Of a DNA stretch of 7,112 bases, positions 6,672 to 7,112 are shown piece after piece. The stretch lies in contig JBBSGZ010000168.1 of assembly GCA_038253555.1 (NCBI GenBank), positions 1-7,112 of the forward strand, given 5' to 3'. The translations under genes were made by a program, and so were the position numbers. Each line of letters opens with the position of its first letter. Position 1 is the first letter of the stretch. The notes under the pieces are model-generated. The model saw only the letters and a program-made list of their open reading frames with translations, was not told the DNA's origin and made no database searches. This DNA is from JALYUA01 sp038253555 (GTDB taxonomy: Bacteria; Acidobacteriota; Thermoanaerobaculia; UBA5066; Gp7-AA6).

Positions 6672-7112
6672 ATGTTCCATCTCCGCCCCGCCTCGCTCCT
6701 CCTCGCCCTCGCCGCCCTGCTGATCGCACCCTCCACCCTGGCCCAGCAGGAGAAATCCGCGCGCACGATCCGCCTCGATGAGGGGATCACCGTCGAGGTT
6801 GCCCCGCTCTGGCAATACCGCCAGCTCGCCCCCAACGGCGCGACAAAGCTCGAGCTCACGGTCGCCGACGGCAATGCACTGCGCATGGCCGTCTACTTCA
6901 CGGTGGAAAAACGCCGCAGCGCCTCCGACGCGCTCCAGCGCGCCGCGGACATCGTCGGCCCCCCCGGCCCGCAGGACCGCCACTTCCTCGTCAACGGCTG
7001 GCCGGCGATCGAGGCCACGCGGATGATCGACGTCCCGCGCGTGAACCACGAAAGGGATGAAAAAGCGGCACAGGAAACAGCCGGGCAGGGATCCCGCGAA
7101 AACCGCCAGGAG
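6672..7112 (+). CDS. Secreted/periplasmic protein of unknown function (C-terminus outside window)
   Basis: The frame is open from ATG 6672 to the window edge (147 codons, no stop). GGAGG at 6662-6666 with a 5-nt spacer supports the start. Residues 1-25 are a classic signal peptide: FHLR, then a Leu/Ala-rich core, then a likely cut after STLA before QQEKS. The mature part begins with a strand-rich domain (IRLDEGITVEVAPLWQYRQL, then LELTVADGNALRMAVYFTVE), an Ala-rich helix (SASDALQRAADIV) and a VNGWPAIEATR motif. From about residue 123 it becomes a low-complexity charged linker rich in Glu, Arg, Gln and Lys, suggesting a further domain beyond the edge. Codons prefer C or G at the third position, as expected for a real gene here. 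I do not recognise the family. It is divergent from the kinase pair with 279 bp between the starts, so shared regulation is possible but unproven. Confidence 0.85.
   Translation, partial: MFHLRPASLLLALAALLIAPSTLAQQEKSARTIRLDEGITVEVAPLWQYRQLAPNGATKLELTVADGNALRMAVYFTVEKRRSASDALQRAADIVGPPGPQDRHFLVNGWPAIEATRMIDVPRVNHERDEKAAQETAGQGSRENRQE

Noticed and set aside
6440..6886. Minus-strand frame of 148 codons overlapping the right-hand gene start
   Set aside because: Antisense to the signal-peptide gene and running through the REP-like palindrome. No ribosome site or domain supports it.

Overview
This is a GC-rich bacterial window dominated by two tandem, same-strand (minus) genes for membrane-anchored Hanks-type serine/threonine protein kinases. 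Each has a TolB-like domain and a tetratricopeptide (TPR) half outside the kinase domain. The opening 'IGxTVSHxxILExxGxGGMGVVYxARD' and the kinase/single TM/TolB-like/TPR layout are typical of the large kinase families of Acidobacteriota and similar soil or sediment phyla. That placement is inference from protein style, with no marker gene to confirm it.

Layout from left to right. (1) 1-321, minus: the 5' part of a small exported His/Met/Cys-rich protein, probably metal-binding, cut by the window edge. (2) 322-907: no intact gene. The minus strand carries what looks like a decayed outer-membrane beta-barrel gene (about 900 to 363), readable only by switching frames. It includes two short tandem repeats, and a 10-bp palindrome lies just upstream of the small gene. 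This stretch and the small gene look less GC-rich than the kinases. (3) 908-3355, minus: kinase B, 815 aa. (4) 3381-6392, minus: kinase A, 1003 aa, ending 25 nt before kinase B, so the two probably form an operon read A then B. (5) 6393-6671: divergent intergenic region with a REP-like 10-bp-stem palindrome and a degenerate direct repeat whose second copy contains a perfect palindrome. (6) 6672-7112, plus: the start of an unrecognised secreted or periplasmic protein with a clear signal peptide, cut by the right edge.

The kinases have all catalytic residues and should be active. Each probably links a cytoplasmic kinase to a periplasmic or extracytoplasmic TolB-like/TPR module that binds protein partners. 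Kinase A and kinase B are clear paralogues in the kinase half and strongly diverged in the TPR half, which suggests duplication followed by change of input or partner. No cognate phosphatase, FHA protein or other partner is visible here. I see no RNA genes, CRISPR array, IS element or phage gene. I do not see a clearly new biological system; the most unusual items are the decayed barrel gene, the unconventional start region of kinase B and the repeats upstream of the secreted-protein gene.
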